Positions 33,002-42,113 of a stretch of 45,777 nt of DNA are shown here, in pieces (the stretch's first letter is position 1; each line of letters begins with the position of its first letter). This DNA is from Dehalococcoidia bacterium (GTDB lineage Bacteria; Chloroflexota; Dehalococcoidia; Bin125), in contig JAJDYG010000026.1 of assembly GCA_022822855.1 (NCBI GenBank), positions 1 through 45,777 on the forward strand. Reading direction: 5' to 3'. The notes under the pieces were generated by a model. That model was not told where the DNA came from. It saw only the letters and a program-made list of their open reading frames with translations, and ran no database searches. The translations under genes were made by a program, and so were the position numbers.

Positions 33002-33436
33002 ATGGCTGGACTGAACAAAGTAATGCTGATCGGCAACCTGGGCGCTGACCCGGAGTTGCGGTTTACCGCCAATGGGGCAGCGGTCGCTAACTTTCGCATC
33101 GCGTGTAGTCGAACCTACACAGATCGTGAGGGTCAGCGCCAGGAAGTGACCGAGTGGGTCAGCATCGTCGCTTGGCAGCGGCTCGCCGAGCTAGTGGGTG
33201 AATACCTCAGCAAGGGCCGGCCGGTCTTTGTCGAGGGCAGGCTGCAAACGCGGCAATGGCAGGATCGAGAAGGGAACAATCGCTACACGACGGAGGTCGT
33301 GGCGAACGACATTCAGTTCCTTGGTGGCCGTGGAGGTGGGGGCGGAGACTTCGCCGGCGGAGGCGCCGGCAACTGGCAAGACGGACCGAGCGACATCGGC
33401 GGCGGCCCCGACGCCGGCGATCTGCCGTTTGAGTAA
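33002..33436 (+). CDS. ssb: Single-stranded DNA-binding protein
   Basis: The 144-residue SSB has an OB fold (residues 1-105) beginning [17 protein letters not shown] and containing [14 protein letters not shown] and [16 protein letters not shown], then a Gly-rich linker (107-130). The acidic C-terminal tip that recruits repair and replication proteins reads DAGDLPFE, so the usual terminal Pro-Phe is followed by an extra Glu. This could weaken or change partner binding. It sits between rpsF and rpsR, the standard order. Confidence 0.96.
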   Translation: MAGLNKVMLIGNLGADPELRFTANGAAVANFRIACSRTYTDREGQRQEVTEWVSIVAWQRLAELVGEYLSKGRPVFVEGRLQTRQWQDREGNNRYTTEVVANDIQFLGGRGGGGGDFAGGGAGNWQDGPSDIGGGPDAGDLPFE

Positions 33437-33480
33437 GCACTGAGCGCGCATTCATTTGCGGAGTTTGTGGAGAACGATTG

Positions 33481-34113
33481 ATGACCACTGAACCAGAACC
33501 AGTGATCGAGCCGGCGCCGTCGCAGACGCCTGCAGCGGCGCCGACACCCAGGATTACACCCACGCCGGAGTCGGGGGAACGGCTACCGCAGATGATCGAG
33601 CGGACGCGGAGACGAGGACGTCGACGCCGTGCGCCCGTGTTCACACCGCAGGAAGTGAAGACGATCGACTACAAGGATGTCGATCGACTGAAGAAGTTGA
33701 TCTCGGACCGCGGACGGATCGAGCCTCGTCGGAAGACTGGTCTGACGGCGAAGGATCAACGGAAGATCGCACGCGAGATCAAGCGGGCTCGCCAGGTGGC
33801 CTTGTTGCCGTACACAGCGGAACACATGCGGCAGACTTCGCGGTTCAGGATGGTGACCAGGATGGCGCAGCGCGCGATGCGGGCGGAGTTGGACGACGCA
33901 CCGCCCTCGGCACCTGCCGAAGGCGGCGCCGAATCAGATGCGCCGCCGACAGAATCTGCGCCGGTAGAGGCGTCCGTGATTGAGACGCCAGTGGATGAGA
34001 CAGTGCCAGCCGAGGCTCCGAGCGAACCAGCAGTCGAGCCCGCGGTAGATGCTCCAGCCGAAACGACTGGCGACTCGGCCGGCGAGGAGCACGCGGAGGA
34101 ATCTGGGACCTAA
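33481..34113 (+). CDS. rpsR: 30S ribosomal protein S18 with long N- and C-terminal extensions
   Basis: The S18 core is at about residues 52-121 of 210: [39 protein letters not shown], then the [16 protein letters not shown] ending that closes normal S18. Typical S18 has 70-100 residues. Here a Pro/Thr/Glu-rich segment and an Arg cluster (about 1-51) precede it and about 85 Ala/Pro/Glu-rich acidic residues follow. S18 sits with S6 on the platform near the mRNA exit, so the tail could reach the mRNA or neighbouring factors. The ATG at 33481 is 3 nt after an alternative TTG. The stop overlaps the hom ATG by one base. Confidence 0.92.
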   Translation: MTTEPEPVIEPAPSQTPAAAPTPRITPTPESGERLPQMIERTRRRGRRRRAPVFTPQEVKTIDYKDVDRLKKLISDRGRIEPRRKTGLTAKDQRKIAREIKRARQVALLPYTAEHMRQTSRFRMVTRMAQRAMRAELDDAPPSAPAEGGAESDAPPTESAPVEASVIETPVDETVPAEAPSEPAVEPAVDAPAETTGDSAGEEHAEESGT

Positions 34114-35420
34114 TGGCTGACTCCCTGGGAATTGGGCTGCTCGGCCTGGGCGTCGTGGGACGCGGGGTCCTTGACGCATTGCAGTTCAACGCCCAGGCCT
34201 ACGAAACCCGTTGCGGTAGGCGGCTTGAGGTCCGCGCGGCAGCGGTGCGTAATGTCGCGGCGCGCACCAGCCTGGCGTCGTCGGGATTGTCGATTTCGGA
34301 TGCTCCGCTGGTGTTGTCCACGCTCGACGAAGTCGACATCATCGTGGAGCTGATGGGTGGCGAAGAACCGGCGACCGACTGCATCAGGGCAGCGTTGTCG
34401 GCTGGCAAGTCAGTGGTGACGGCCAACAAAGAGGTGATGGCGAAGCATGGTCCGGAGCTTCTGGAGCTGGCGGAGCGAAGCGGCGGGGAACTGCGCTACG
34501 AGGCGAGCGTCGGCGGCGGCATCCCGATCATCGGGGTGCTGCAACGCGATCTGCAGGCGAACGAAGTGTCGTCCGTCCGGGCGATCATTAACGGCACGAC
34601 GAACTACATGATCACGGCAATGTCCCGGGACGGGAAAAGCTATGACGCCGCCTTGGCAGAGGCGCAGCAGTTGGGGTATGCCGAGGCTGATCCAACGAGC
34701 GATGTTGACGGGATCGACGCTTCTTACAAGCTGGCGATTCTCGCCTCGTTGGCCTTCCATTCGCAGGTCGGCCCGGACGATGTGTATCGCGAGGGGATTC
34801 GCTCGCTGGAGGCCCGGGACTTTGTCCATGCTCGGGAGTTGGGTTACGCCATTCGTATGCTGGCGACTGCCCGGCAAACCCCTTTTGGTCTTGATCTCCG
34901 CGTGCATCCGACACTGATCCCGACCAGTGATCCGATGGCCGGTGTGGAGGGCGTACTGAACGCGGTGGGGGTCTCCGGAGACCCGATTGGTTCGGTGGTG
35001 CTTGAAGGACCGGGGGCCGGTGCGGGCGCCACATCGAGTGCGGTCGTGGCGGACATCCTGGAAGTGGCTGGCCGATTGGCGTCGAGTCAGGCTCCCCGCC
35101 ATCTGCGGCCTATCGACCAATCGCCTCGCTTGGCTCCGCTGACAGATATCTGTGTGCGAACTTATCTGCGGCTGGAGGTTCCCGACCGGGCAGGGGTACT
35201 CGCAGAGTTGGGGACGGCGTTCGCCGCTGAGGGGGTGAGCATCGCCTCGGTGCTCCAGACACCGCATCCTGAGCGGGCCGAGTCGGCAGATCTCATCGTG
35301 ACAACGCACTCGTGTGCTGACGGCGCGCTGGATCGCGTGTTGACGGGGCTCACTCGCTCCGATTCGGAGATCGAGTTGGGCGTGCGGCTTCGGATTGAGG
35401 ACGGCTGTGACAACGACTGA
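34113..35420 (+). CDS. hom: Homoserine dehydrogenase
   Basis: The 435-residue enzyme reduces aspartate semialdehyde to homoserine with NAD(P)H. It has the Rossmann GLLGLGVVGRGV loop, the VTANKEVMAKHG segment, the catalytic NGTTNYM and EADPTSDVDGIDASYKLAILASL motifs, and a C-terminal ACT domain (about 355-435) starting VPDRAGVLAELG, which implies threonine feedback control. The ATG at 34113 overlaps the rpsR stop by one base, so an amino-acid gene is translationally coupled to a ribosomal protein gene. thrC is two genes downstream. Confidence 0.96.
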   Translation: MADSLGIGLLGLGVVGRGVLDALQFNAQAYETRCGRRLEVRAAAVRNVAARTSLASSGLSISDAPLVLSTLDEVDIIVELMGGEEPATDCIRAALSAGKSVVTANKEVMAKHGPELLELAERSGGELRYEASVGGGIPIIGVLQRDLQANEVSSVRAIINGTTNYMITAMSRDGKSYDAALAEAQQLGYAEADPTSDVDGIDASYKLAILASLAFHSQVGPDDVYREGIRSLEARDFVHARELGYAIRMLATARQTPFGLDLRVHPTLIPTSDPMAGVEGVLNAVGVSGDPIGSVVLEGPGAGAGATSSAVVADILEVAGRLASSQAPRHLRPIDQSPRLAPLTDICVRTYLRLEVPDRAGVLAELGTAFAAEGVSIASVLQTPHPERAESADLIVTTHSCADGALDRVLTGLTRSDSEIELGVRLRIEDGCDND

Positions 35421-36417
35421 CCCGGTTGAAGGCGCCGATGCCCGCTACATGCGGTTGGAGGAGACGATTGCGGGGCTACGCAATCGGACGGCAGAACTGG
35501 CGCAGTCGCACGTGCGAGATGAACGGGAGTTGGGCAATCTCGATCAGCGCATGCGCGATCTGGAGGGCAAGGCGATCTCGCTCGCTGCCGAGATTGGGAC
35601 AGCCCAGCGACAGTTAGACGAGCTGACGGCACTGCGCGAGCGAGTGAACCGATTCAACAGCGACCTTGACGAAAACAAGGAACTGGCAGAGGCATCGATC
35701 CGACAGTTACGACAGGAAACCGACGGACAACGTGAAGCCGGCAACGACGCCAATCGTCGGTTGCAGTCGAGCGAGAAGGGGCTCAGCGATCTGCGCGAGA
35801 GACTGGGCGTGTTCGACGAGGCAATCAGGCGCGTCAACAGCGAAGGTGGTGAGATCGCGCATCGCCTCTCGCAACTAGAGAATGGCCAGGTCGCGCTCGG
35901 CGCTCGCATCTCGGCCAACGCAGATGGTCTGCGCCGAGCGGCTAGTGAAGAGAGCTCCTTGGAAACTCGAGTGGAGGCGCTCGAGCGCCAACTGTTTGGG
36001 CTCACGGAGCGGGTCGACCTTTCGTATCAGAATCTGCGGCGTGTCCAGGAAACAGCCGAGCAGTGGGATGACCTGCGTAACAACGTGGAGGCGTTACGAG
36101 GGCGAGTCGAGGAGTCGCTGCAGGCGTTGGATGCATCCAAGGCGATCGTCTCGGCGGTGCAGCGGGGGTTTGAGGCGCTGGAGGAGCGCATTGGCAACGT
36201 TGAAAGGGTAGGCGAGCAGCTGCGGGCGCGAGATGCGCGGCGTGAGCGGTCTGTCGCGTCACTGGGCGACAAGATCGAGAGCGTGTCGACCCAGTCGGCA
36301 CAAGAGCAGGATCGATTTGTCGCGATGCAGGAACAGATTCGTCGGCGTCAGATCGAGGAGTTGGAGCAGGAGATCCGGGAGCTGAAGTCGTACTTGCGAG
36401 TTCGCGGCGATGGCTAG
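35407..36417 (+). CDS. Predicted all-coiled-coil protein between hom and thrC
   Basis: I recognise no family. The 336-residue protein has heptad-like repeats over nearly its whole length (about 12-330), rich in Glu, Arg, Leu, Ala and Gln and almost free of Pro, Trp and Cys. There is no signal peptide or membrane segment, so it is probably a cytoplasmic rod. Recurrent LE-RLE-like heptads ([31 protein letters not shown]) suggest a structural or scaffold role. The GTG at 35407 follows GAGG by 6 nt and overlaps hom by 14 bp; its stop overlaps thrC by 8 bp. It is embedded in a threonine operon without an obvious metabolic reason. Confidence 0.75.
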   Translation: MTTTDPVEGADARYMRLEETIAGLRNRTAELAQSHVRDERELGNLDQRMRDLEGKAISLAAEIGTAQRQLDELTALRERVNRFNSDLDENKELAEASIRQLRQETDGQREAGNDANRRLQSSEKGLSDLRERLGVFDEAIRRVNSEGGEIAHRLSQLENGQVALGARISANADGLRRAASEESSLETRVEALERQLFGLTERVDLSYQNLRRVQETAEQWDDLRNNVEALRGRVEESLQALDASKAIVSAVQRGFEALEERIGNVERVGEQLRARDARRERSVASLGDKIESVSTQSAQEQDRFVAMQEQIRRRQIEELEQEIRELKSYLRVRGDG

Positions 36418-37501
36418 CAGCGCCTTACGATCAGACACCTGGATCGGCGGTGGCGTGCTTGAGCGCTACGCCGACTGGTTGCCCCTGAGCGAAGGGACAC
36501 CGTGTGTGACCCTTGGCGAGGGCAGCACGCCGCTGGTGCGTGCCGAGAGCCTGCAACGCGCCACCGGCGCAGACGAGGTCTGGTTGAAACTGGAACTGTG
36601 CAATCCGACTGGTTCGTTCAAGGATCGCGGGATGGTCGTCGCGGTCGCGAAGGCGGTGGAGCAGGGTGCGTCGGCCGTGTTGTGCGCATCGACCGGCAAC
36701 ACGAGCGCCTCCGCGGCTGCGTATGCCGCGCGTTGTGGCTTACGCGCTTTCGTGCTTGTCCCGGAGGGGCGAATCGCGCAAGGCAAGCTGGCCCAGGCGG
36801 CCGCTCACGGAGCTCGGATTCTGGCTGTTGACGGCAACTTCGACGACGCGTTGAAGCTGGCAAAGGATCTGACCGAACGCTTGCCCTTGGCTCTGGTCAA
36901 CTCGGTCAATCCCTACCGGATCGAAGGCCAGAAGACGGCGGCGATGGAGATTGTCGACTCCCTGGGCGACGCGCCGGACCTGCACTGCATCCCGGTAGGC
37001 AACGCGGGCAACATCACCGCGTACTGGCAGGGTTATTCGGAGTACTTTCGTGCGGAAATGGCGACGCAGCGTCCTCGCATGCTGGGCGTACAGGCTGAGG
37101 GCGCCGCGCCTCTCGTTCAGGGCCTTCCCGTGCCGAAGCCTGAGACAATCGCCACGGCGATCCGGATCGGTGATCCGGCGTCGTGGGATGGCGCGGTGGC
37201 GGCGCGAGATGAGTCCGGAGGTGAGATCATCGCGACGACGGATGAGCAGATCCTCGAGGCATATCGCCTGCTGGCGGACGCCGAGGGCGTGTTCTGCGAA
37301 CCGGCCTCTGCGGCCTCTGTGGCGGGCCTGCTGGCCCACCACCACGACGGCTCGCTAGCTGGTCGGCGAGTCGTCTGCACGATCACTGGTCATGGGCTCA
37401 AGGATCCGGAGCGGGCGGTGCAGTCAATCTCGGCTGACATCGTCGAGATCAGCTCTGAGTACGAGGCAGCGGCGGCGGCGATCGAGGAGGAATTGCGATG
37501 A
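36410..37501 (+). CDS. thrC: Threonine synthase
   Basis: The 363-residue PLP enzyme converts phosphohomoserine to threonine. Motifs: [10 protein letters not shown] near residue 36, the PLP-lysine segment [11 protein letters not shown], the [18 protein letters not shown] stretch, and the phosphate-binding [16 protein letters not shown] loop. It is the short monofunctional form (about 350 residues) typical of Gram-positives and Chloroflexota. The ATG at 36410 overlaps the coiled-coil gene by 8 bp, and the stop overlaps the folE ATG by 4 bp. With lysC, thrB and hom in the window, only asd is missing from the pathway. Confidence 0.96.
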   Translation: MASSALRSDTWIGGGVLERYADWLPLSEGTPCVTLGEGSTPLVRAESLQRATGADEVWLKLELCNPTGSFKDRGMVVAVAKAVEQGASAVLCASTGNTSASAAAYAARCGLRAFVLVPEGRIAQGKLAQAAAHGARILAVDGNFDDALKLAKDLTERLPLALVNSVNPYRIEGQKTAAMEIVDSLGDAPDLHCIPVGNAGNITAYWQGYSEYFRAEMATQRPRMLGVQAEGAAPLVQGLPVPKPETIATAIRIGDPASWDGAVAARDESGGEIIATTDEQILEAYRLLADAEGVFCEPASAASVAGLLAHHHDGSLAGRRVVCTITGHGLKDPERAVQSISADIVEISSEYEAAAAAIEEELR

Positions 37502-38073
37502 ACGGACGGGTCGACCGAGATCGTGCCCAGGCAGCGGTGAGGGAGTTCCTGATCGCGATCGGAGAAGACCCTGACCGTGAGGGTCTGGTCGATACGCCGC
37601 GACGTGTCGTCGCGGCCTTCGAAGAGACCCTGGGCGGTCGCGATGTCGACATCCCCGAGTTGCTCTCGGTCGGATTCGAAGAGGGTCATGACGAGATGGT
37701 GATCCTGCGCGATGTTCCTTTTTTTTCCACCTGCGAGCATCACCTAATGCCGTTTCACGGTGTCGCGCACGTAGGCTATGTGCCGAACGGGCGCGTGGTC
37801 GGACTGTCCAAGCTGGCGCGTCTGGTGGACGCGATTGCCCGCCGGCCACAGCTGCAGGAGCGGCTGACGGCGCAGATTGCCGACATGCTGATGAAAACGC
37901 TGCAGCCTCAGGGCGCCGCCGTGGCAGTTGAAGCGGAACACCTCTGTATGCAGATGCGAGGGATCAAGAAGCCGGGTTCGCGGATGCTGACATCGGCGAT
38001 GCGAGGCAGCTTCCTGGAACAGGAAGAGACGCGAGCAGAGTTTCTCTCGCTGGTGGGGACGCAGCGCCTGTGA
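37498..38073 (+). CDS. folE: GTP cyclohydrolase I
   Basis: The 191-residue enzyme makes dihydroneopterin triphosphate, the first step of tetrahydrofolate synthesis. The core has the zinc-binding and catalytic [20 protein letters not shown] segment, [20 protein letters not shown] and [16 protein letters not shown] with the second zinc Cys. The length is standard. A T8 run at about 37718-37725 encodes Pro-Phe-Phe-Ser without breaking the frame. The start overlaps thrC and the stop overlaps the GNAT gene, each by 4 bp. Confidence 0.96.
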   Translation: MNGRVDRDRAQAAVREFLIAIGEDPDREGLVDTPRRVVAAFEETLGGRDVDIPELLSVGFEEGHDEMVILRDVPFFSTCEHHLMPFHGVAHVGYVPNGRVVGLSKLARLVDAIARRPQLQERLTAQIADMLMKTLQPQGAAVAVEAEHLCMQMRGIKKPGSRMLTSAMRGSFLEQEETRAEFLSLVGTQRL

Positions 38074-39062
38074 GTCTGACGGTGGTCCGCGGGGATTTCA
38101 CGGAGCTGGGCGAGCGCTGGGCCGAGTTGTGCCGCAACTCCGAGGCGATGCCGTTCTCGACGCCACAATTCGGTGAGGCGTGGTGGTCGGTGTTTGGCGA
38201 CACCGGAGGGTCCGAGCTGCAGCTGATAGGACTGGAGAACGGGACCGGCGAACTCGTCGGGCTGGCACCGCTCAAGCGGTGTGGAACGCACTGGTCATTC
38301 GCCGGCGATCACGAAGTATCCGACTATCTTGGTCCGGTCGCCAGGACCGGGCAGGAGTCGACGCTGGTTTCGGCCGTGTTGCATCAGCTGGACGAGGCTG
38401 GAGCAAAGACCGCTGAGTTTCGCGGGCTAGAGCCGGGCTCGGATTGGGCTGAGGCATTCAGCGTTGCCACTCAGCGCGGCTGGAACGTCGAGGTTGCAGA
38501 CGAAGCGGTCTGTCCAACGATCGGCATCGAGGGAAGCTGGGACAATTATCTGGCCTCGCTGCGGTCGCGTGACCGTCGCGAGGTGCGGCGCAAACTGCGC
38601 CCGTTGCGGCAGCTACATGGGGCAGTGACGTTCGAAGCGGTGGAATCACCGAGCGAGGTGGCCTCTCGAATGCCGCAATTCATGGAGATGATGGCCGAGT
38701 CCCGAGGGGACAAGGCGGATTTTCTGACCGATGAGATGCGAACGTTCTTTGAGAGGTTGAGTGCCTCGCTGTCGGAAGTGGGATGGCTGCGTCTTTATGT
38801 GATGTCAGTATCGGGCGAGGCGGCTGCAATGGTGTTGTGCTTCGTCGCGCGGAATCAGTTGCTGCTGTACAACAGTGGCTACGCTCCCAAGTTCCGCGAC
38901 CTGTCGGCGGGACTTGCATCGAAGGTCCTCTGCATTCGTGACGCGGTGGAGCGGGGAATGACGAGCGTGAACTTCCTGCGTGGCGACGAGCCCTACAAGT
39001 ACGAGCTGGGTGGGAAGGACGCGGTCGTGAAACTGCTGCGACTGAACCGGGACATCTCCTAA
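38070..39062 (+). CDS. GNAT-type acyltransferase (CelD/BcsL, Acetyltransf_6 family)
   Basis: The 330-residue protein has the layout of the CelD/BcsL-type GNAT family: a divergent N-terminal half with [17 protein letters not shown] and a C-terminal acyl-CoA-binding half (about 170-310) with [43 protein letters not shown] and [13 protein letters not shown]. Members modify cell-surface glycans or peptidoglycan-type substrates; some resemble FemAB. The exact substrate is unknown. The GTG at 38070 overlaps folE by 4 bp, and the stop overlaps the following GT4 gene by 1 bp, so it belongs with the GT4 and PIG-L genes. Confidence 0.82.
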   Translation: MSLTVVRGDFTELGERWAELCRNSEAMPFSTPQFGEAWWSVFGDTGGSELQLIGLENGTGELVGLAPLKRCGTHWSFAGDHEVSDYLGPVARTGQESTLVSAVLHQLDEAGAKTAEFRGLEPGSDWAEAFSVATQRGWNVEVADEAVCPTIGIEGSWDNYLASLRSRDRREVRRKLRPLRQLHGAVTFEAVESPSEVASRMPQFMEMMAESRGDKADFLTDEMRTFFERLSASLSEVGWLRLYVMSVSGEAAAMVLCFVARNQLLLYNSGYAPKFRDLSAGLASKVLCIRDAVERGMTSVNFLRGDEPYKYELGGKDAVVKLLRLNRDIS

Positions 39063-40357
39063 TGCTCCGACGCCGACGTCTGGCTGTGATGTCGACCCAC
39101 ACGTCTCCGCTGGCTCGCGCGGGGACAACCAAGGCAGGCGGCATGAACGTATACGTCGCCGACTTGTCCAGGCATCTGGTCGAGATGGGCTGGGATGTGG
39201 ATGTCTTTACTCGCCGCGACCGGATCGATGCCCCCGATGTTGAAGAGCTGGCTCCGGGTGCGCGGTTGTTTCACGTTGATGCCGGCCCTCCATTGGGCCT
39301 GCCGCCGATTGAGACAGCAGGCCACGTCGCGGAGTTCACCGCCGGCGTCGAACAGATTGCGTCCGGCAATGAAGCGTACGACTTGGTTCATTCCCATTAC
39401 TGGGTCGCAGGGCTGACCGGCATCGAGCTGTCTCGTCAATGGCAGGTACCGCATGCCGTGATGTTCCACACCCTGGGGGCAGTCAAAGAGGTGTTTCAGC
39501 AGTCGGAGTCTCCGTTCAGAATTGCGGGCGAACGAAGAGTCATTGCCTGCGCGGACGCTATCATTGGCGCGACCTCTCACGAGCGTGCGTTTCTGATCGG
39601 GCAGTACCAAGCCGACGCCTCACGCGTCCGGGTCGTGCCCTGCGGGATCGATCTCGAGACCTTTCACCCTGCGGGCGCAGAGGAGTCTCGGTACCGGGTA
39701 GCGGCGGCGCTGCCCGAGCTCGGTGTGGGTGACGGTCCGGGAATCCTCTTCGTCGGGCGTTTGGAGCAGGCCAAAGGCGCCGATCTCTTGATTCAAGCCC
39801 TCTCGAAGATCGAGCGTCAACCGTGCGCTTCGCTCTGGATCGTCGGAGGGGATGAGCGAGACGACGACGAGCGTGCGCGGCTGTGGGCGCTCGCCGACGA
39901 ATGCGGCGTTGGGCAGCGAGTCAAGTTCGTCAGCGCAGTCGACCGTCAGCAGTTGCCCGACCTCTACCGAGCTGCAGCAGTCTGCGCTGTACCGTCTGCG
40001 TACGAGTCTTTCGGGTTGGTGGCGGTGGAGGCGATGGCGTCGGGGACGCCCACAGTGGCGACTCGAGTCGGTGGCTTGGCCAGCACTATCTCGCACGGCA
40101 AGACCGGATTCCTGGTTGGCGACCGGGAGCCGGAAGGGTTTGCCTCCGCGATTGGCCGACTACTCGGAGACGATGCCCTGCGTCAGCGGATGGGCGCGGC
40201 GGCCGCCGAAGAGATGAACATCTTCTCCTGGCGAAGTGTGGCTCGGAGTATCCTCGGTGTATACGAGGAACTGCTGAGCGAACGGAACATCGCAGGCGCA
40301 GCACGCGAGTCCTGCTGTCCGGATCCAGTGGAGTCCCTGTTGGTGGCGGCGAGCTAG
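39062..40357 (+). CDS. Family 4 glycosyltransferase, MshA-like
   Basis: The 431-residue GT-B enzyme opens with MSTHTSPLARAGTTKAGGMN (residues 10-29), close to the HTSPL-GGMNVYV start of MshA (mycothiol GlcNAc transferase) and of sucrose-phosphate synthase-like enzymes. The acceptor-side domain has SHYWVAG, HTLGAVKE and a VPCGIDLETFHP linker. The donor domain has ILFVGRLEQAKGADLLIQAL and the E-x7-E motif SAYESFGLVAVEAMASG. It probably moves a sugar from a UDP- or GDP-sugar to inositol phosphate, malate or another small acceptor; the motif similarity does not settle which. A PIG-L deacetylase follows after 33 bp. Confidence 0.85.
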   Translation: MLRRRRLAVMSTHTSPLARAGTTKAGGMNVYVADLSRHLVEMGWDVDVFTRRDRIDAPDVEELAPGARLFHVDAGPPLGLPPIETAGHVAEFTAGVEQIASGNEAYDLVHSHYWVAGLTGIELSRQWQVPHAVMFHTLGAVKEVFQQSESPFRIAGERRVIACADAIIGATSHERAFLIGQYQADASRVRVVPCGIDLETFHPAGAEESRYRVAAALPELGVGDGPGILFVGRLEQAKGADLLIQALSKIERQPCASLWIVGGDERDDDERARLWALADECGVGQRVKFVSAVDRQQLPDLYRAAAVCAVPSAYESFGLVAVEAMASGTPTVATRVGGLASTISHGKTGFLVGDREPEGFASAIGRLLGDDALRQRMGAAAAEEMNIFSWRSVARSILGVYEELLSERNIAGAARESCCPDPVESLLVAAS

Positions 40358-40390
40358 CCAAGAGCCTGAAGAGTCGGACGGGGTGCGAAG

Positions 40391-41203
40391 ATGCCGGACG
40401 CCGAGGCTCCAGCGGATCCGCGCCGGGCACTCGTGGTGATGGCGCATCCCGATGACATCGAGTTCACCTGCGGGGGTACGGTCGCGCAACTGTCGGACGA
40501 CGGCTGGCACGTTACGTTCTGCCTGGTCACCAGCGGCGACAAGGGCACCAAGGATCCCATGCTGGGCCCGGCCGACCTCGGCGCGCTGCGGGAGGCGGAG
40601 CAGGAAGCTGCCGCGTCGGAGCTCGGAATCCAGCGCTGCATTTTTTTGCGCGTGCCTGATGGTCACGTGGAAGACGGGTCGGAGTTTCGCGGACGGCTGG
40701 TGCGCGTGCTACGCGAGGTGCGGCCGGAGTTGATGATCACCTGGGATGGGTATCGCGGATTCAACCATCGCGACCATCGAACGGTCGGTATCGCCGCGCT
40801 CGACGCGGTGTTTCCGCTCTCCCGCAATGCAAACTCATACGCGGAGCAGGTCGCGACCGGGGCAGAGCCAGTGCGCGTCAACACCGTCTTGCTGGCGGGC
40901 AGCAATGAGCCGAACTACTTCGTCGATGTCTCCGACCAACTGGACCGACGGATCGATGCGCTCTTGCGTCACGCGTCGCAGGTGCAGGCGCCGAATCGCG
41001 AAGAGATGTCCAGACGAATGCAGAATCGGTCCCGGCAGGCCGCTCGAGTGGGCCGAATTCCGTGGTCCGAGGGTTTTCGTCGGTTGACCTTCGGCGGCGT
41101 AGCAGCGCCGCGCCGGGGCGATGCCTTGAAGGCGGACGCCAAGGCCCGGGCTCAGGCGGAGCAGGCCGATCAGTCCAAATCATCGGCGGCGTCCGATGGC
41201 TGA
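40391..41203 (+). CDS. PIG-L/LmbE family deacetylase
   Basis: The 270-residue zinc deacetylase has the family motif AHPDD (His19, Asp22 as zinc ligands, Asp21 as base), CLVTSGDKGT, and HRDHRTVG (about 126-133) with the third ligand. Relatives include MshB, Mca and BshB, which deacetylate GlcNAc-linked small molecules. It stands directly after an MshA-like GT4, the same functional order as mycothiol and bacillithiol synthesis. A T7 run occurs at about 40641-40647. The ATG at 40391 is the first start after GT4; the stop overlaps the ccsA start by 8 bp. The last 30 residues are polar and not conserved-looking. Confidence 0.85.
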   Translation: MPDAEAPADPRRALVVMAHPDDIEFTCGGTVAQLSDDGWHVTFCLVTSGDKGTKDPMLGPADLGALREAEQEAAASELGIQRCIFLRVPDGHVEDGSEFRGRLVRVLREVRPELMITWDGYRGFNHRDHRTVGIAALDAVFPLSRNANSYAEQVATGAEPVRVNTVLLAGSNEPNYFVDVSDQLDRRIDALLRHASQVQAPNREEMSRRMQNRSRQAARVGRIPWSEGFRRLTFGGVAAPRRGDALKADAKARAQAEQADQSKSSAASDG

Positions 41204-42113
41204 CGGAGCCCTGTTCCTGCTCTGGGCAAGCTTCGTCGCGGCAGGTTGCGCGGCGGTGGCTTCGGTCCTGTACGCCGTGCAACCGAGATTCCGCTTGGCC
41301 TGGGCGTCGAGACGAGTAGCCGCGACCGAGCCGTCGCTGCCGGCGCTTGACCTTGGTCCGGCGCGCTCGCCGACCCTGGGCGGGATTGCCACGCTCAGCG
41401 TCTGGGCGGCGGCCGCTTTGGGGATCGGCGGGTTGGTGATGAGGTCGGTTGCTCTCAATCATGCTCCGTACAGCAACCTGTTCGAGTTCTCGATGTCGTT
41501 CGGTATCGCGATCGTGCTGCTCTACGGAATCTTCGAGCTACGGTCGGGGACCCGGCTAGCCGGAGCATTCGTCTTGCCCGTGGCTTGCGGTCTGTACGGC
41601 TCGGCGCTTGCGTTTCCCAGTGAGGGACAGGACATTCTGGTGCCCGCGCTACAGAGTCCGACCTTGCTGACCATCCACGTGGCGCTCATGATCCTCTCCT
41701 ACGCCGTTCTCGCGGTGGCGTTCGGCGGCGCCGCGATGCACTTGGTGCAGGGATTCCCGCAGCGCGTCGCTGCACAGGGGGGGCGCTATAGCTGGCTCCC
41801 GACAGAGGAGCGCTGCGACGAGCTGACCTATCGCGCGGTGCTGGTGGGATTCCCGTTGCTAGCGGCGGGGATTGCGCTGGGCGCGTTCTGGGCGAACGAT
41901 GCCTGGGGTCGGTATTGGGGCTGGGATCCAAAGGAAACGGCGGCTCTGGTTACCTGGTTGATCTTCGCCGTCTACGTTCACGGCCGTTGGTTGCGCATGT
42001 TTCGCGGTGCGCGCAAGGCTTGGATCGTGGTATTGGGCTTCCTCGCCGTGATGTTCACCTACCTGGGCGTCAACCTGTGGATTTCTGGTCTGCACTCGTA
42101 CGCCGGCGTCTGA
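41196..42113 (+). CDS. ccsA: Cytochrome c assembly protein CcsA (ResC type)
   Basis: The 305-residue membrane protein has about eight hydrophobic segments and the tryptophan-rich WWD heme-handling motif, here WANDAWGRYWGWDPKETAALV (about 238-258), with nearby conserved His residues. CcsA works with CcsB/ResB to carry heme to apocytochrome c in System II. ResB is not in the window. The ATG at 41196 overlaps the PIG-L gene by 8 bp. A 297-bp gap separates it from rpsL. Confidence 0.9.
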   Translation: MADGALFLLWASFVAAGCAAVASVLYAVQPRFRLAWASRRVAATEPSLPALDLGPARSPTLGGIATLSVWAAAALGIGGLVMRSVALNHAPYSNLFEFSMSFGIAIVLLYGIFELRSGTRLAGAFVLPVACGLYGSALAFPSEGQDILVPALQSPTLLTIHVALMILSYAVLAVAFGGAAMHLVQGFPQRVAAQGGRYSWLPTEERCDELTYRAVLVGFPLLAAGIALGAFWANDAWGRYWGWDPKETAALVTWLIFAVYVHGRWLRMFRGARKAWIVVLGFLAVMFTYLGVNLWISGLHSYAGV

